In this document: piece by piece, positions 8,295 through 16,548 of the stretch
How the letters are laid out: each line of letters opens with the position of its first letter
Position numbering within the stretch: position 1 is the stretch's first letter
Assembly (NCBI RefSeq): GCF_023278045.1
Contig: NZ_CP056783.1
Coordinates: 124,001 to 188,000, forward strand
Direction: 5' to 3'
Origin: Flavobacterium sp. K5-23
GTDB taxonomy: Bacteria; Bacteroidota; Bacteroidia; Flavobacteriales; Flavobacteriaceae
DNA: 64,000 bases
Made by a program: the position numbers and the translations under genes
Notes under the pieces: model-generated
What the model saw: only the letters and a program-made list of their open reading frames with translations
Databases searched by the model: none
Told to the model about the DNA's origin: nothing

Positions 8295-9844
8295 TGATCA
8301 CAACAAACTACTTAATCATAGGTTCAGGAGTGGCAGGATTGACTTTTGCCATCAAAATTGCAGATCGTTTCCCGGACAAAAAAGTTACTATAATTACCAA
8401 GTCGGCTGAAGACGAATCGAACACCAAATATGCTCAAGGCGGTATCGCCATTGTTCTTGACGAAGACGAAGACTCCTATCAAAAACACATTCAGGACACC
8501 CTGATATGCGGTGACGGACTCTGTGATGAAGCCGTGGTAAAAATGGTCGTTACTGAAGGTCCTAAACGATTGAAAGAACTCATAGAATGGGGAGCCAAGT
8601 TTGATAAAAACACCAAAGGAAAGTATGATTTGGGCAAGGAAGGCGGTCATTCCCAAAACAGGGTAGTCCATCACAAAGACCAAACAGGGTTCGAAATTGA
8701 GCGCGCTATCTTACTTGAAGTACATAAAAAAAAGAACATAACGGTTTTAGACCATCATTTTGCCCTTGATTTAATTACAGAAAATAATTGCTGTTACGGC
8801 GCTTATGCCTTAAATCAAAAAACAAATGAAATCCTCACTTTCCAGTCGGATTTCACATTGCTTGCCACTGGTGGAATTGGGCATCTTTACGGACACACGA
8901 CAAATCCAATTATTGCAACTGGAGACGGAATCGCGATGGCAAACCGCGCAAATGCAGTTACCAAGGATATGGAATTCATTCAATTTCATCCAACGGCTTT
9001 GTACGAAACCACAAGCGGTTCCAAATTTTTGATTTCGGAGGCGGTTAGAGGTTTTGGCGCTTATTTGCGAACCAAAGAAGGCATCCGTTTTATGCTGAAT
9101 TATGACGAAAGAGGAGAACTGGCTTCCAGGGATATCGTTTCGCAAAGCATCGATTTGGAGCTTAAAAAAACGGGAGAAGAGTGCGTGTTTTTAGATTGTA
9201 CCCACTTGGATCTAATCGAATTCAAAAAACACTTCCCTACCATTTATGAACGTTGTAGGAGCATTGGGATTGACATAGCCAAAGATTGGATTCCTGTAAT
9301 TCCTGCACAGCATTATTTATGCGGGGGAATAAAAGTGGATCAAAACGGAAAAACAAGTGTTGCCAATTTATTTGCCTGCGGCGAATGTTCCCAGACCGGC
9401 CTGCATGGCGCCAATAGATTAGCCTCTAATTCCTTATTGGAAGCCTTGGTGTATTCGGATAAAATTTATACTTATTTGGCGAATAAAACCCTAGAAAGTG
9501 CGAAACCAAAACAGCCCGTAACGGAGTACAAGGAAATCTCAAAACCAGTGATGAAAACGGCTTACATTTCTAAAATGAAAGAAGATTTACAACATTTGAT
9601 GCACAAGAATGTTAGTATTGTTCGTTATGAAACTGATTTACTGGAAGCCTTGGAAGAATTGAAACAATGGCAATATGAAATTGAATTAATCAACAGGAAT
9701 TTCCAAATAAGCACTGCCATTTGCGAACTGAATAATATGATTACCATTGGTACACTTATCATTCAGCAGTCCATTAGCCAAAAAGAAAACCGTGGCGGTT
9801 TTATGAAATTCAACTCTTTTGAAATTGAAGAATATGCCAATTAA
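8294..9844 (+). CDS. nadB: L-aspartate oxidase NadB
   Basis: The 516-aa flavoprotein oxidises L-aspartate to iminoaspartate, the substrate of NadA. It has the FAD-binding GSGVAGLTFAIKIA motif at the N-terminus, the KYAQGGIA motif, HHKDQTGFEIE, the active-site region MEFIQFHPTALY, HYLCGGI and GLHGANRLASNSLLEALV, then the helical C-terminal domain. It belongs to the succinate dehydrogenase/fumarate reductase flavoprotein superfamily, but the nadA neighbour and length fix it as NadB. Confidence 0.98.
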   Translation: MITTNYLIIGSGVAGLTFAIKIADRFPDKKVTIITKSAEDESNTKYAQGGIAIVLDEDEDSYQKHIQDTLICGDGLCDEAVVKMVVTEGPKRLKELIEWGAKFDKNTKGKYDLGKEGGHSQNRVVHHKDQTGFEIERAILLEVHKKKNITVLDHHFALDLITENNCCYGAYALNQKTNEILTFQSDFTLLATGGIGHLYGHTTNPIIATGDGIAMANRANAVTKDMEFIQFHPTALYETTSGSKFLISEAVRGFGAYLRTKEGIRFMLNYDERGELASRDIVSQSIDLELKKTGEECVFLDCTHLDLIEFKKHFPTIYERCRSIGIDIAKDWIPVIPAQHYLCGGIKVDQNGKTSVANLFACGECSQTGLHGANRLASNSLLEALVYSDKIYTYLANKTLESAKPKQPVTEYKEISKPVMKTAYISKMKEDLQHLMHKNVSIVRYETDLLEALEELKQWQYEIELINRNFQISTAICELNNMITIGTLIIQQSISQKENRGGFMKFNSFEIEEYAN

Positions 9845-9926
9845 AAAGAGTCGTCTAAAATAGTAAGCAACGAAGAATTCAATTGTTTAATAAAATATCA
9901 CAAGGTTGTTCTTTAGATTTCTATAT

Positions 9927-9970
9927 ATGATTAAAGTCATCTTTTTAATCAATTAACAACTTTAGCTTTG
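9927..9970 (+). promoter_or_regulatory. FNR-like operator and -7 box upstream of the Crp/Fnr gene
   Basis: The palindrome ATGATTAAAGTCAT (9927-9940) resembles the FNR core TGAT-N4-ATCA with one changed base in the right half. A consensus Bacteroidota -7 box, TAGCTTTG, lies at 9963-9970, and no TTG -33 box is present. The operator centre is 36.5 bases from the final G of the -7 box, which puts it near -41.5 of the expected start, the class II activator position. This suggests the regulator controls its own gene. Confidence 0.65.
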
Positions 9971-10007
9971 TAGGTACATATTGTACTTTAATAGTCAATA
10001 AAATAAT

Positions 10008-10601
10008 ATGCAATTAGATATAGATTTACTTTATTCCTGGGGAGCTGTTGTTAAAATTTATAATAAAAACGAAGTGATTTTTGATGAAGACGAAATGGCT
10101 TATTTTTATTATCAAATTATTGATGGAAGTGTACGTATGTATAATTCAAATACGGAAGGAAAAGAATTTACACAAGGCTTGTTTTATAAAGGAAATGGAT
10201 TTGGCGAACCTCCATTGTTTATCGACGAAACATATCCTTCAAAAGCAATTGCATTAGAAGAAAGTAGTATTATTAAGTTATCAAAAGACAAGTTTTTAAA
10301 GATATTAGATGAATACCCGTCACTTCAAAAACATTTCTTGACCGTGCTGGCTAAAAAAATTCACGCCAAAACAAATACCTCTAAAGAAATTATAAATCAA
10401 AAACCAGAACATCGAGTTCATGCTTTTTTAAACTCATTCAAAAAGAAATCTGGAACTCCAACAGAAAGAATTATAATTCCTTATACCCGTCAAGAAATTG
10501 CCAATCTAACTGGTTTAAGAGTAGAAACCGTAATTAGGGTATTTAGCAAAATGGGTAAAAACAACAAGGTAGATATCATCAATCATAAAATATATTATTA
10601 A
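10008..10601 (+). CDS. Crp/Fnr-family transcriptional regulator
   Basis: The 197-aa protein has an N-terminal cyclic-nucleotide-binding-type barrel (about residues 10-120), a dimerisation helix and a C-terminal winged helix (TRQEIANLTGLRVETVIRVF, about residues 160-180). The recognition helix reads ETVIR, matching the E-x-x-S-R of FNR except that Ile replaces Ser. There is no cysteine in the protein, so it cannot carry the FNR Fe-S cluster; it more likely senses NO or heme status (DNR/NnrR-like) or another ligand. The next gene starts immediately after its stop. Three FNR-like operators nearby are plausible targets, including one in front of this gene. Confidence 0.93.
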   Translation: MQLDIDLLYSWGAVVKIYNKNEVIFDEDEMAYFYYQIIDGSVRMYNSNTEGKEFTQGLFYKGNGFGEPPLFIDETYPSKAIALEESSIIKLSKDKFLKILDEYPSLQKHFLTVLAKKIHAKTNTSKEIINQKPEHRVHAFLNSFKKKSGTPTERIIIPYTRQEIANLTGLRVETVIRVFSKMGKNNKVDIINHKIYY

Positions 10602-11834
10602 ATGGCATTCAATATAAAACCATGGCTTAAACTTTCCTTGCTGAATCTTTGCATTGTCGCCTTTCTTGGCGTTTTGATGCGTTATAAAATAGGCTTTGAG
10701 TTTCCGTATCTGGATCAAAAACACCTGCAACATTCCCATTCCCATTTTGCCTTTTCAGGATGGATTACCCATACTTTGATGACGCTTATGATCTATTTTC
10801 TTCAAGCCAAAATAGTGGGTTTTTCCGGTAATAAATACAACAAAACTATTATTGCTAACTTGATTTGTTCTTACGGAATGCTTATTTCCTTTATCATTCA
10901 AGGGTACGGAATGTATTCCATATTTTTCACCACGTCAACCATTGCAGTTTCCTGTTTTTTTGGTTATCAATACTTTAAAGATTTGAAACGTATTGACAAT
11001 GATTCTCTTTCAAAAAACTGGTTTAAAGCCGCTTTAGTCTTTAATGTTTTTTCGTCCATTGGCACCTTTTATTTGGCCTATATGATGGTAACAAAAAACG
11101 TCATTCAAGATTTATATTTGTCTTCTATCTATTTTTATTTGCATTTTCAATACAACGGTTGGTTTTTCTTTGCCTGTATAGGTTTGTTTATTGGACTTTT
11201 AGGGCTTAAGAAAACGGATCATCCCTTTTATGAAACCACTTTTAAACTGTTTGCTTTATCCTGCGTACCAGCCTATTTTTTATCGGTATTATGGCTAGAA
11301 CTACCTTTATGGTTGTATCTAATCACGGTTGCTGCCGCAATTATCCAAGTGTATGCCTGGTTTAGATTTATTACAATCGTTATTAAAACGAAAACTAAAG
11401 TTTTTGAAAACTATCCCGGTTTCCTTCGATACATTTTAATTTTTGCAGGCGTTGCATTAGGTCTAAAACTACTACTGCAGCTGGGCTCGACGATACCTTC
11501 ATTGAGTGAGATGGCTTTTGGGTTCCGACCCATAGTTATTGCTTATTTACACTTGATATTATTAGCGGTGTACTCCTTATTCCTTTTGTTTTACATCTAT
11601 GTTAAACAAGTATTTATCATTTCAAATAAAATAAAAACGGGGGTATTGTTATTTGCTATTGGCGTTTTTTTAAATGAAATTGTATTAGCGATTCAAGGCA
11701 TAGCTGCCTTTAGTTATACATCAATACCATATGTAAACGGAATGCTTTTTTCTATTGCATTGCTTTTATTTTTCAGTATTGGATTTACGCTTGTCTTTAC
11801 CTTGAAAAAAAATAAAAATAGCGCTATTGTATGA
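10602..11834 (+). CDS. Polytopic membrane protein, possible heme-copper-oxidase relative
   Basis: The 410-aa protein has about 12 transmembrane segments and starts on the base after the Crp/Fnr stop codon, so it is in the same operon. Histidines sit inside or at the edges of helices in patterns recalling heme ligands of heme-copper oxidase and NO-reductase large subunits: HLQHSHSHFAFSGW (about residues 40-53), FYLHFQYNGWFFFA (about residues 182-195) and AYLHLILLAVYSLF (about residues 316-329). It is shorter than NorB or CcoN. The regulator and cytochrome c neighbours suit a respiratory or NO-related role. This is inferred from motifs only; an NnrS-like role is an alternative. Confidence 0.6.
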   Translation: MAFNIKPWLKLSLLNLCIVAFLGVLMRYKIGFEFPYLDQKHLQHSHSHFAFSGWITHTLMTLMIYFLQAKIVGFSGNKYNKTIIANLICSYGMLISFIIQGYGMYSIFFTTSTIAVSCFFGYQYFKDLKRIDNDSLSKNWFKAALVFNVFSSIGTFYLAYMMVTKNVIQDLYLSSIYFYLHFQYNGWFFFACIGLFIGLLGLKKTDHPFYETTFKLFALSCVPAYFLSVLWLELPLWLYLITVAAAIIQVYAWFRFITIVIKTKTKVFENYPGFLRYILIFAGVALGLKLLLQLGSTIPSLSEMAFGFRPIVIAYLHLILLAVYSLFLLFYIYVKQVFIISNKIKTGVLLFAIGVFLNEIVLAIQGIAAFSYTSIPYVNGMLFSIALLLFFSIGFTLVFTLKKNKNSAIV

Positions 11835-11874
11835 TTCGAATCATATTATAAATAGTCTAAAATCAAGTACTTTG
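11831..11874 (+). promoter_or_regulatory. FNR-like operator with -7-like box after the membrane-protein gene
   Basis: The perfect palindrome ATGATTCGAATCAT (11831-11844) overlaps the stop codon of the membrane-protein gene. A TACTTTG box ends at 11874, exactly 36.5 bases from the palindrome centre, the same spacing as at the other two sites. It would drive transcription rightward into a 240-base interval without an obvious gene. Confidence 0.6.
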
Positions 11875-12083
11875 ACTAGGTGAAATTAGGTTCGCTATAA
11901 TAATAAATAACTACTGATAATTAGTTTTGTAATTGTCATTAAATGAACGAAAACAAAGAATAAAGACTCTTGTTAACGATTCTGAGATTGTGACTAAAAC
12001 AGGAAGTTCTAATGGTTTAACACCCGTTGTAAATGATGTGTTTCTTCCATAATAAAATTATTAATTCATTTTACTAAAGGTGA
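11875..12083 (+). other. Possible small transcript or gene remnant
   Basis: The interval between the third operator's promoter and the terminator at 12084 has no ATG-initiated gene longer than six codons. A second -7-like box TAGTTTTG is at 11922-11929. An open stretch from about 11937 to 12051 would encode a coding-looking tail (containing IVTKTGSSNGLTPVVND) but lacks an ATG start. It may be the 3' remnant of a deleted gene or a non-coding RNA ending at the terminator. Confidence 0.35.
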
Positions 12084-12121
12084 AAAAAGCGTAAGATAAA
12101 ATTCATCTTACGCTTTTTTTT
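12084..12121. terminator. Bidirectional Rho-independent terminator
   Basis: AAGCGTAAGAT pairs with ATCTTACGCTT across a seven-base loop, with A-runs before and T-runs after. It serves the rightward unit from 11875 and the cytochrome gene transcribed leftward from 12670. Confidence 0.88.
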
Positions 12122-12184
12122 ATGTGGTTTGGGTCTCTTTACTGGAGATGTATAACAAACATAAGGATATCTATGTTTTACGTC

Positions 12185-12670
12185 TTATTTAACACCGTCA
12201 ACTTTACGCATGTATTCGAGAATATCTCTTGCTTCACCGTCATTCAACCCTTGATTAGGCATACGTAATAAACATAATTCTAACTGTGCCTGTAACTCGG
12301 GATCTTTATCAATCATAGGGTCAGGATTAGTAATGAAGTTCATAATCCATTCAGGAGTTCTACGCTCAGTAACGCCTTTCCATCCCGGTCCAACTAATTT
12401 TTCGTCAGTCAATTTATGGCAAGAAGTACATTTTGCATTCGAAACACCTTCCCCTTTAGAAGCCATTGCTTGATCTAAAGAAGCTCCAATTTCAACTGAA
12501 GTGTATTTCCCTTCTCCCCTTTTTGGATCATAAGAAGACGCATCAGTAGTTTCTGCAGGCATTCCTTCTTCGGTAGCAGCTGCTGGTGTGAAATCATCGT
12601 TGGATTCATTTTTCTTCCCACATGACGTTAGCACTACAAATGCAACTATAAATAAAGATAATTTACGCAT
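12185..12670 (-). CDS. Class I c-type cytochrome lipoprotein
   Basis: The 161-aa protein has a lipoprotein signal (LFIVAFVVLTSCG, Cys17) and an acidic, alanine-rich linker. The single cytochrome c domain carries the heme-binding CTSCH at residues 81-85 and the likely distal methionine Met137 in LLRMPNQGL. It should be a periplasm-facing, membrane-anchored electron carrier. Similar small cytochromes accompany the nitrous-oxide reductase genes of Flavobacteria, but no nosZ is present here. An FNR-like site lies at the expected activator position upstream, predicting induction under oxygen limitation or by NO. Confidence 0.92.
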   Translation of the reverse strand: MRKLSLFIVAFVVLTSCGKKNESNDDFTPAAATEEGMPAETTDASSYDPKRGEGKYTSVEIGASLDQAMASKGEGVSNAKCTSCHKLTDEKLVGPGWKGVTERRTPEWIMNFITNPDPMIDKDPELQAQLELCLLRMPNQGLNDGEARDILEYMRKVDGVK

Positions 12671-12696
12671 AATAAATATTTTAAAAGTTTCTATAG

Positions 12697-12740
12697 CAAA
12701 TTTCCTAAAACATTACCTCAATAAATATGATTCTAATCAT
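12697..12740 (-). promoter_or_regulatory. FNR-like operator and -7-like box of the cytochrome c gene
   Basis: The palindrome ATGATTCTAATCAT (12727-12740) has the TGAT-N4-ATCA core. On the minus strand the -7 element AAATTTG ends at 12697, again 36.5 bases from the palindrome centre, so the site would lie near -41.5. The 27 bases from there to the ATG form the leader. Confidence 0.7.
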
Positions 12741-12854
12741 ACTTGACCTTTTTATTTAGTAACTATTTGATCATTCCAAATAATAAACTTTTGTTAATGG
12801 TTAAACTTTTAAACTCCATTTAGGTCTTATCCATATAACTTAAAAACAATAAAA

Positions 12855-13268
12855 ATGAAAAAATTAATTATCGTAGCAATATTGGCTGTTAGCCTGACAA
12901 GCTACGCTCAAGACAAAAAAGAAATGCCTCATAGAGATAAAACAGAAAAAAAATCTCCTGAAGAAAGAAATGAGATTAAACTAAAAAAAATGACTTCCGA
13001 GTTAAATCTGGACGCTAAACAGCAAAAGGAAATGGCGGATTTTATGGCCGAAAGAAGTAAAAAAAGAGAAAGCTTCCGTGCAGAAAAACGTGCAGCCCAT
13101 AAAAAACAAATGGATAAAGACAAAGAAGTAATGAATACTAAAATGAAAGGCATGCTGTCTCCAGAACAATATAAAAAATGGGAAGCCTCAAAGGAAAAAC
13201 AGCACCAAAAAGGAACGCACCATAAAAGACATAAAGAAGGAAGTCCTAAAGAAGAAATGAAAAAGTAA
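12855..13268 (+). CDS. Small basic periplasmic protein (Spy/DUF4890-like)
   Basis: The 137-aa protein starts with a signal peptide (MKKLIIVAILAVSLTSYAQ, cleaved after about residue 19). The mature part is almost entirely charged and helical, rich in Lys, Glu and His, with LNLDAKQQKEMADFM and MLSPEQYKKWE segments that resemble the LTxxQ motifs of Spy/CpxP-like proteins and DUF4890 of Bacteroidota. A periplasmic chaperone or metal-stress role is plausible. The His/Lys-rich tail (HQKGTHHKRHKEG) may bind metals. A bidirectional terminator follows directly. Confidence 0.75.
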   Translation: MKKLIIVAILAVSLTSYAQDKKEMPHRDKTEKKSPEERNEIKLKKMTSELNLDAKQQKEMADFMAERSKKRESFRAEKRAAHKKQMDKDKEVMNTKMKGMLSPEQYKKWEASKEKQHQKGTHHKRHKEGSPKEEMKK

Positions 13269-13270
13269 AC

Positions 13271-13305
13271 AAAAAAAAACTTCCGGTCAAGGCCGGAAGT
13301 TTTTC
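13271..13305. terminator. Bidirectional terminator between Spy-like gene and hemL
   Basis: ACTTCCGG pairs with CCGGAAGT around a short loop (13279-13300), with A- and T-runs on both sides. It separates the convergent genes. Confidence 0.9.
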
Positions 13306-13312
13306 GTATATA

Positions 13313-14599
13313 TTATAAAGTTTTTGATACTTTATCAATCGCTTTAATGGTAAAGTCTAAATCGTCATAAGTTAATGCATCACTGATAAACCAGGTTTCA
13401 TAAGCTGATGGTGCAATATAGATCCCTTCTTGCAATAAACCGTGAAAGAATTTATTGAAAGTTTCATTGTCTCCGTTTTTCGCAGTTTGAAAATCAAAAA
13501 CAGGATTGGCATCAAAATGAACAGAAATCATAGAACCAACTCTATTAATTGTAAATTCAATATTATTTGCTTTTAAAACCTTCTCAATACCTTCGTGCAA
13601 GTAAGCTGTTTTATCAGCCAAACGCTGAAATATTGCTGCATCATCATTTAAGGTTTGAATCATCGTTAATCCAGCAGCCATTGCTAATGGATTTCCTGAC
13701 AAAGTTCCCGCTTGATAAACAGGTCCAAGTGGCGCCAGATAATTCATGATTTCTTCACGAGCTGCAAAAGCACCTACCGGTAATCCACCACCGATTACTT
13801 TTCCAAAACAAACAATATCAGCTGTTACGTTGTATAGTTCTTGCGCTCCACCTTTTGCTAATCTAAATCCTGTCATTACCTCATCAAAAATAAGTAATGC
13901 ATCATTAGCTTCACAAAGTTGTTTTAATTCCTTTAAGAAACCATCTTTAGGTGGAATACATCCCATATTACCCGCGACAGGCTCAATAATAATAGCTGCA
14001 ATCTCGTTTTTATTTGCTTCGAATAAGCTTCTTACATTCTCAATATCATTGTAATTTGCAAGCAAGGTGTCCTTAGCTGTTCCCGCAGTAACACCTGGGC
14101 TATTAGGCACTCCAAAAGTACTCAAACCACTTCCCGCTTGTATTAAAAACGAGTCAGAATGACCGTGGTAGCATCCTGCAAATTTTATTATTTTATCTCT
14201 TTTTGTAAATCCGCGTGCTAATCTTACCGCACTCATACAGGCTTCGGTACCTGAATTTACAAATCTAATTTTATCAATATTAGGAACCATTGAAACAGCC
14301 AAAGCTGCAATTTGAGTTTCTAATTCTGTTGGCATTCCAAAAGATGTTCCCAGTTTAGCTTTTTCAATAACCGCCTGAACAACTGGTTCAAAAGCGTGCC
14401 CTAAAATCATTGGCCCCCATGAATTGATGTAATCAATTAAACGGTTTCCGTCCTCATCATACAAATAAGCTCCTTTGGCGCTTTTTGCAAAAATAGGCGT
14501 TCCACCTACTCCTTTGAATGCTCTTACTGGTGAATTTACTCCTCCTGGTATTACTTTTTCTGCTTCAGCAAAAAGCTGACTACTTCTTTTATATAACAT
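13313..14599 (-). CDS. hemL: Glutamate-1-semialdehyde 2,1-aminomutase
   Basis: The 428-aa PLP enzyme of the C5 pathway converts glutamate-1-semialdehyde to 5-aminolevulinate for tetrapyrrole synthesis. Diagnostic motifs are [11 protein letters not shown] at residues 18-28, [36 protein letters not shown] (PLP-binding Asp) and the Schiff-base lysine Lys267 in [12 protein letters not shown]. Length is as expected. It supplies heme for proteins such as the nearby cytochrome, though no regulatory link is visible. Confidence 0.98.
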   Translation of the reverse strand: MLYKRSSQLFAEAEKVIPGGVNSPVRAFKGVGGTPIFAKSAKGAYLYDEDGNRLIDYINSWGPMILGHAFEPVVQAVIEKAKLGTSFGMPTELETQIAALAVSMVPNIDKIRFVNSGTEACMSAVRLARGFTKRDKIIKFAGCYHGHSDSFLIQAGSGLSTFGVPNSPGVTAGTAKDTLLANYNDIENVRSLFEANKNEIAAIIIEPVAGNMGCIPPKDGFLKELKQLCEANDALLIFDEVMTGFRLAKGGAQELYNVTADIVCFGKVIGGGLPVGAFAAREEIMNYLAPLGPVYQAGTLSGNPLAMAAGLTMIQTLNDDAAIFQRLADKTAYLHEGIEKVLKANNIEFTINRVGSMISVHFDANPVFDFQTAKNGDNETFNKFFHGLLQEGIYIAPSAYETWFISDALTYDDLDFTIKAIDKVSKTL

Positions 14600-14687
14600 T
14601 ATTTATTTATGCTTTTGAATTGTTTATATCATTAGGTTAAGATCCCGCACAAATACTTCTTGTGCATAATCTAAAGTTTAGAGTTTC

Positions 14688-15569
14688 TTAATTCACTATC
14701 AGTCTCTGCCCAATAGAAAGAATATTTTCCGTTAGCTTGTTTTTTAGCTTTAAGTCATCCACCATAACATTGAATTTTTTAGAAATGGAGTATAAAGTGT
14801 CTCCTTTTTGGACTTCATATAAAGAACCATTATAACTATCTACACTGGTAACTTTAATAGCTTTGTTTTCTAATGGAAGATAATTTGTCCCTAAAACCTG
14901 AGCGTCATATTGTCCCAAATCGTATCGTTCTATATAGGAGATTAATTTTTCAGGGTATCGTGGATCAGTGGCATACCCAGCTTTTCTTAGCCCTTTTGCC
15001 CAAGCCTGATAATCATCTTTGGCCAAATCAAACAAACTGGAATACCTGCCTCTACCTGTTAAAAACAAAGCATGATCTTTAAATGAGTCAGCTGACTCAC
15101 TGTATTTCCTAAAACATTCCTGTCTGGCATCATCATCATGTCTAACACTTTCACCCGTCCAGTCCGCGTGGCATTTAATTCCAAAATGGTTGTTGGCATT
15201 TTTGGCTAAATCCCCTCTTCCTGCACCCGACTCTAATATTCCTTGGGCCAGAATGATACTTGCTGGAATACCATAACTTTTCATATTACTCATGGCAATA
15301 TCCTTGTACTGATATACATAATTACTTACTATATCATTTCCAACTATCGTTCGAGAAGTGGACTCAATGACTTCATCTTCTCTTTTATTCGATTTTTGTG
15401 TTGGTTTTTGGCTTACAATTACTTTTGTGCTAGTTTTCTTTTTGGAAGTTCGTACCGCAATTTTTTTAACTTTTGTAGGCGCTGCTTTAGTGGTCACAAT
15501 AACTGGTTTTGTGACATTGCAACTTATTAAAGTCAGCAGTATTAAAAGTAGTAGTGTTTTTTTAAACAT
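14688..15569 (-). CDS. Glucosaminidase-domain lipoprotein with LysM
   Basis: The 293-aa protein has a lipoprotein signal (LLLILLTLISCN), a Lys/Thr-rich linker, then a mannosyl-glycoprotein endo-beta-N-acetylglucosaminidase-type domain (about residues 85-225; SIILAQGILESGAGRGDLA with the catalytic Glu, and NNHFGIKC) and a C-terminal LysM module (YEVQKGDTLYSISKKF). It should cleave peptidoglycan glycan strands during wall turnover or cell separation. Its start overlaps the stop of the upstream PLP-enzyme gene by 8 bases, so the two form an operon. Confidence 0.95.
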   Translation of the reverse strand: MFKKTLLLLILLTLISCNVTKPVIVTTKAAPTKVKKIAVRTSKKKTSTKVIVSQKPTQKSNKREDEVIESTSRTIVGNDIVSNYVYQYKDIAMSNMKSYGIPASIILAQGILESGAGRGDLAKNANNHFGIKCHADWTGESVRHDDDARQECFRKYSESADSFKDHALFLTGRGRYSSLFDLAKDDYQAWAKGLRKAGYATDPRYPEKLISYIERYDLGQYDAQVLGTNYLPLENKAIKVTSVDSYNGSLYEVQKGDTLYSISKKFNVMVDDLKLKNKLTENILSIGQRLIVN

Positions 15570-16458
15570 ATATATTTATTGTTGGTAATTTTTTGTTTTT
15601 CAATTTCAAATTCATTCCCTGAATTCCTTGAATTCCACCTGTGTGAATAAGCAAAATTTTAGAATGGGGCGGAAAATAGTTTTTGTTTATTAAATCTATA
15701 ACGCCAAAAACCATCTTTCCAGTATAAATGGGATCCAATGGGATTTGATTTTCAGCATAAAACTGGTTTATAAACGCAATTAAATCCTGATTTATTTTTC
15801 CGTATCCTCCAAAATGATAATCAGTTAGTAACTCCCAATTCTCATTTTGAGCAAAAATACGAATTTCATCTTTTAGAAAATCCCCTTTTAAGGCAGGAAA
15901 TCCTAAAACTTTCTGATGCGGCAGTGCGCTATTAATAATTCCCGAAATGGTACCTCCAGTTCCTACTGCGCAACAAATATAGTCGAATTGAGAATCTTTC
16001 TCAGTTAGAATCTCCTGACAGCCTTTCACTGCTAACTCATTTGTACCTCCCTCAGGGATAAGATAAAAATCACCGTATTTTTCTTTTATGTTTTCCAAAA
16101 AAGGAATTTCATTTTTTAAACGGTATTCTTCCCTGCTTACAAATTCCAGTTGCATTCCACAACTTTGGGCAAACTCTAATGTGGGGTTTCCCACGATTTT
16201 ATCTCGCAATTCGTCCCCGCGGATAATCCCAATGGTTTTGAAACCATTTTCTTTTCCTGCAAAAGCAACGGCAGCAATATGATTCGAATAAGCACCTCCA
16301 AAAGTGAGCAGCGTCACCGCCTTTTCTTCTTTGGCCTGAAGCAAATTGTATTTTAGTTTTCTGAACTTGTTTCCCGAAACAAATGGATGAATTAAATCCT
16401 CCCGCTTAATGTGTACGGATATTGAATTCGGAAACGGAATTACTAATTGCTGATTCAA
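15562..16458 (-). CDS. PLP enzyme of the ACC deaminase / D-cysteine desulfhydrase family
   Basis: About 298 aa. The N-terminus has IKREDLIHPFVSGNKFRKLKYNL with the PLP lysine in the NKFRK region, followed by LTFGGAYSNHIAAVA and the phosphate-binding VGTGGTISGI loop. The family acts on 1-aminocyclopropane-1-carboxylate or D-cysteine; the substrate cannot be told from sequence alone. An ATG at 16497 is in frame, but a consensus TACCTTTG -7 box lies inside that extension, so I prefer the TTG at 16458 (MNQQLVIPF). The gene leads an operon with the glucosaminidase. Confidence 0.85.
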   Translation of the reverse strand: MNQQLVIPFPNSISVHIKREDLIHPFVSGNKFRKLKYNLLQAKEEKAVTLLTFGGAYSNHIAAVAFAGKENGFKTIGIIRGDELRDKIVGNPTLEFAQSCGMQLEFVSREEYRLKNEIPFLENIKEKYGDFYLIPEGGTNELAVKGCQEILTEKDSQFDYICCAVGTGGTISGIINSALPHQKVLGFPALKGDFLKDEIRIFAQNENWELLTDYHFGGYGKINQDLIAFINQFYAENQIPLDPIYTGKMVFGVIDLINKNYFPPHSKILLIHTGGIQGIQGMNLKLKNKKLPTINIYV

Positions 16459-16475
16459 ATCGAATTTGTTTTTGG

Positions 16476-16483
16476 CAAAGGTA
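16476..16483 (-). promoter_or_regulatory. -7 promoter box TACCTTTG
   Basis: A perfect TAnnTTTG box lies on the minus strand 17 bases before the preferred TTG start of the PLP enzyme. The -33 TTG would be two bases off the ideal 19-base spacing (CAA on the plus strand at 16505-16507). Confidence 0.5.
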
Positions 16484-16548
16484 AAATTTATAAACAAAAA
16501 AACACAATCCCTATTGATTGTGTTTCTTATTTAACATCTATTAACCAA

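Noticed and set aside
16459..16497. ATG start for the PLP enzyme at 16497
   Set aside because: A TACCTTTG -7 box lies inside this extension, so a transcript from it could not include that ATG. The TTG at 16458 gives a normal family N-terminus.
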